Below are positions 62,266 to 64,000 of a DNA stretch of 64,000 nt, piece by piece. The notes beneath the pieces are model-generated. The model was not told where the DNA came from, ran no database searches, and worked only from the letters and a program-made list of their open reading frames with translations. Source of the DNA: Legionella shakespearei DSM 23087 (GTDB taxonomy: Bacteria > Pseudomonadota > Gammaproteobacteria > Legionellales > Legionellaceae). A program made the translations under genes and the position numbers. The stretch covers positions 32,732-96,731 of the forward strand of contig NZ_KB892384.1 of the NCBI RefSeq assembly GCF_000373765.1. The letters run 5' to 3'. How positions within the stretch are numbered: the stretch's first letter is position 1; every line of letters starts with the position of its first letter.

Positions 62266-64000
62266 TCAAACGTTCTCAATCATCATTCTTATTTCGCGGA
62301 TTTTATCCTCAAGATCATCCGGGGCAACGCCACCACCTTGAGCCATATCATCACGACCACCACCCTTTCCACAAAGGTGCTTTACTAATGTAGCGGCACT
62401 TGGCGCTTTTCCTATAATATTTTTACTTACACCGGAAATGACACTCATTTTATTTTGATCAATAGCAAACAAAACAATAACTGCAGAATCCAGTCTTGAT
62501 TTGAGTTGATCCAAAGTGGTTCTCATGGTTTGGCCATCCACACCATCCAGGCGTTTGATAAGCAAATTAATCCCATTAATCTGCTCCACTTCATTCATAA
62601 GATCAGCGCCTGATTTCTGCGCTTTCTCACTAAGCAATTTTGCAATTTCCTTTTCCTGCTTTTTACTGTCTTGCACCAACTGGGCTAATTTTTCTGGCAG
62701 ATTGGTCAACGTAGTCTTAAGCGTTGCGGCAAGGTTATTTAAAATCTCTTGCTGTTCGTTAATCCAGGCCAAAGCATGACGTCCGGTAACCATATCGATA
62801 CGTCGGACACCACTGGCAATACCGTATTCTGCAATGATTTTAAAAACACCGATATCACCAGTACGGCGCGCATGAGTACCGCCACAAAGCTCTTTGGAAA
62901 ACTCCCCCATAGTCAGAACCCGGACTGCCTCAGCATATTTTTCACCAAAAAGAGCCACCGCCCCGCTGCGCTTGGCTGCTTCAATATCCATGAGCTCGGT
63001 TACTACTTCATTATTGGCACGGATCTCATTATTGACCATTACTTCAATTTCCTGAATTTGTAATGGGGTTACAGCCTCAAAATGAGAAAAGTCAAAACGC
63101 GCACGTTCTGCATCAACCAAAGAACCTTTTTGTTGTACATGCGGTCCCACGACTGCTTTTAAAGCAGCATGTAATAAATGGGTAGCGGTATGATTCAAAC
63201 GGATTGCGTCACGTCGCTCTATGTCAATTTCTGCATTGACCATCTGAGTTACAGTCAAGCTACCTTCCAGCACTTCGCCATAATGAACCACTGCCTGGCC
63301 GACTTTTTGCGTATCATCAACCCGAAAGCTAAAGCCCTTGCCGGTCAACATGCCTTTATCGCCCACCTGACCGCCACTTTCAGCATAAAAAGGTGTGGTA
63401 TCCAATACTACCCCACTTTTTGTCCCTTGGGACACACTGTTTACTTCAACACCATCGGCAAGCAAGGCAATAATTGTTCCTTTCATTACTTCATGCTCGT
63501 AACCGTGGAACTCAGACTGATGATCCATTTGCGATGTTGCATGATAATCAGCAGTAAACTGGCTTGCCGCCTGTGATTGCTCTCTTTGTTGCTGCATGAA
63601 CTGATTAAAGCCATCCATGTCAACATTTAAGCCCTGTTCTCGCGCTATGTCTGCGGTGAGATCAATAGGAAAACCATAGGTATCGTATAATTTAAAAGCG
63701 ACCTGCCCCGATAGCTGTTTTCCTGCAAGCGTCTGCATTTGTTCTTGTAACAAACGTAAGCCTTGTTCCAATGTACGGGCAAACTGGTTTTCTTCCTGTA
63801 ACAGGATTTTTTCAATGGCGGCTCTGGAAGTGATTAACTCTGGATAAGCATCGCCCATTACCGCAATCAATGGCTCTATCAGTTTTGAGAAAAACGGAGT
63901 AGGTAAATTTAATTTGTTACCATGTCTGACCGCTCTTCTGATAATGCGCCTTAATACATAACCACGCCCTTCATTTCCAGGCACTACACCATCAGCGATT
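62266..64000 (-). CDS. alaS: Alanyl-tRNA synthetase, C-terminal part (runs off window edge)
   Basis: Charges tRNA-Ala and edits mischarged serine or glycine. The reading frame is open to the window edge, with IADGVVPGNEGRGYVLRRII near the right end, a segment at the end of the class II aminoacylation domain. The remainder shows the tRNA-recognition region, the editing domain with HTATHLLHAAL and CGGTHARRTGDIG (zinc-like histidine and cysteine sites), and the C-Ala domain (MAQGGGVAPDDLEDKIREIR). About 578 codons are inside the window; roughly 280-300 N-terminal residues lie beyond. Confidence 0.95.
   Translation of the reverse strand, partial: IADGVVPGNEGRGYVLRRIIRRAVRHGNKLNLPTPFFSKLIEPLIAVMGDAYPELITSRAAIEKILLQEENQFARTLEQGLRLLQEQMQTLAGKQLSGQVAFKLYDTYGFPIDLTADIAREQGLNVDMDGFNQFMQQQREQSQAASQFTADYHATSQMDHQSEFHGYEHEVMKGTIIALLADGVEVNSVSQGTKSGVVLDTTPFYAESGGQVGDKGMLTGKGFSFRVDDTQKVGQAVVHYGEVLEGSLTVTQMVNAEIDIERRDAIRLNHTATHLLHAALKAVVGPHVQQKGSLVDAERARFDFSHFEAVTPLQIQEIEVMVNNEIRANNEVVTELMDIEAAKRSGAVALFGEKYAEAVRVLTMGEFSKELCGGTHARRTGDIGVFKIIAEYGIASGVRRIDMVTGRHALAWINEQQEILNNLAATLKTTLTNLPEKLAQLVQDSKKQEKEIAKLLSEKAQKSGADLMNEVEQINGINLLIKRLDGVDGQTMRTTLDQLKSRLDSAVIVLFAIDQNKMSVISGVSKNIIGKAPSAATLVKHLCGKGGGRDDMAQGGGVAPDDLEDKIREIRMMIENV

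Overview
The window is a chromosomal segment of a gammaproteobacterium that is almost certainly a Legionella (family Legionellaceae). I base this on the gene order (rph | yicC-gmk-rpoZ-spoT-ridA, then uup, queA, a Tgt-like gene, yajC-secD-secF), the moderate-to-low GC, a complete flagellar export and regulatory block with no chemotaxis genes, and several large mosaic proteins of the Dot/Icm-effector type. No rRNA, tRNA, transposase, prophage or CRISPR array was seen.

Layout. 1-16 kb: core genes for RNA processing, nucleotide and ppGpp metabolism, translation-associated ABC-F, queuosine synthesis, Sec translocation, pterin recycling and an aminotransferase. 16-28 kb: a FAD/TPR mosaic protein, a three-gene prepilin operon, an HlyD/FUSC efflux pair, an MltA-type murein hydrolase, a chimeric ORF joining the N-terminal part of a type I-F Cas1 to the C-terminal part of a FAD-linked oxidase, and a polysaccharide deacetylase. 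28-36.5 kb: an accessory island of effector-like genes (Nudix-like/TPR/LRR protein, kinase-like protein, multi-pass membrane proteins). 36.7-40.5 kb: lysS and prfB, the latter with its programmed +1 frameshift, and a secreted protein. 40.5-53 kb: flagellar genes on the minus strand, fliMNOPQR-flhBA then flhF-fleN-fliA-motA-motB and a DUF2802 gene; fliM is preceded by a sigma-54 promoter and a perfect FleQ-like palindrome. 53-64 kb: a second MltA-type protein, small secreted or membrane proteins, a surface-glycan cluster (glycosyltransferase, acyltransferase, methyltransferase and a divergent GT-C-like protein), mscL, and the 3' part of alaS.

The most pervasive non-coding feature is a dense set of long, nearly perfect palindromic repeats. 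I group them into six families, PAL-A to PAL-F. They fill most intergenic gaps, are sometimes nested in one another's loops, carry compensatory changes between their arms, and in one case a 90-bp copy sits in frame inside the FUSC efflux gene.

The strongest candidates for something undescribed are the Cas1-oxidase chimera, the in-frame 90-bp palindrome, the nested palindrome architecture, the Tgt-like protein that has lost its catalytic aspartates, and the effector-like mosaic proteins.
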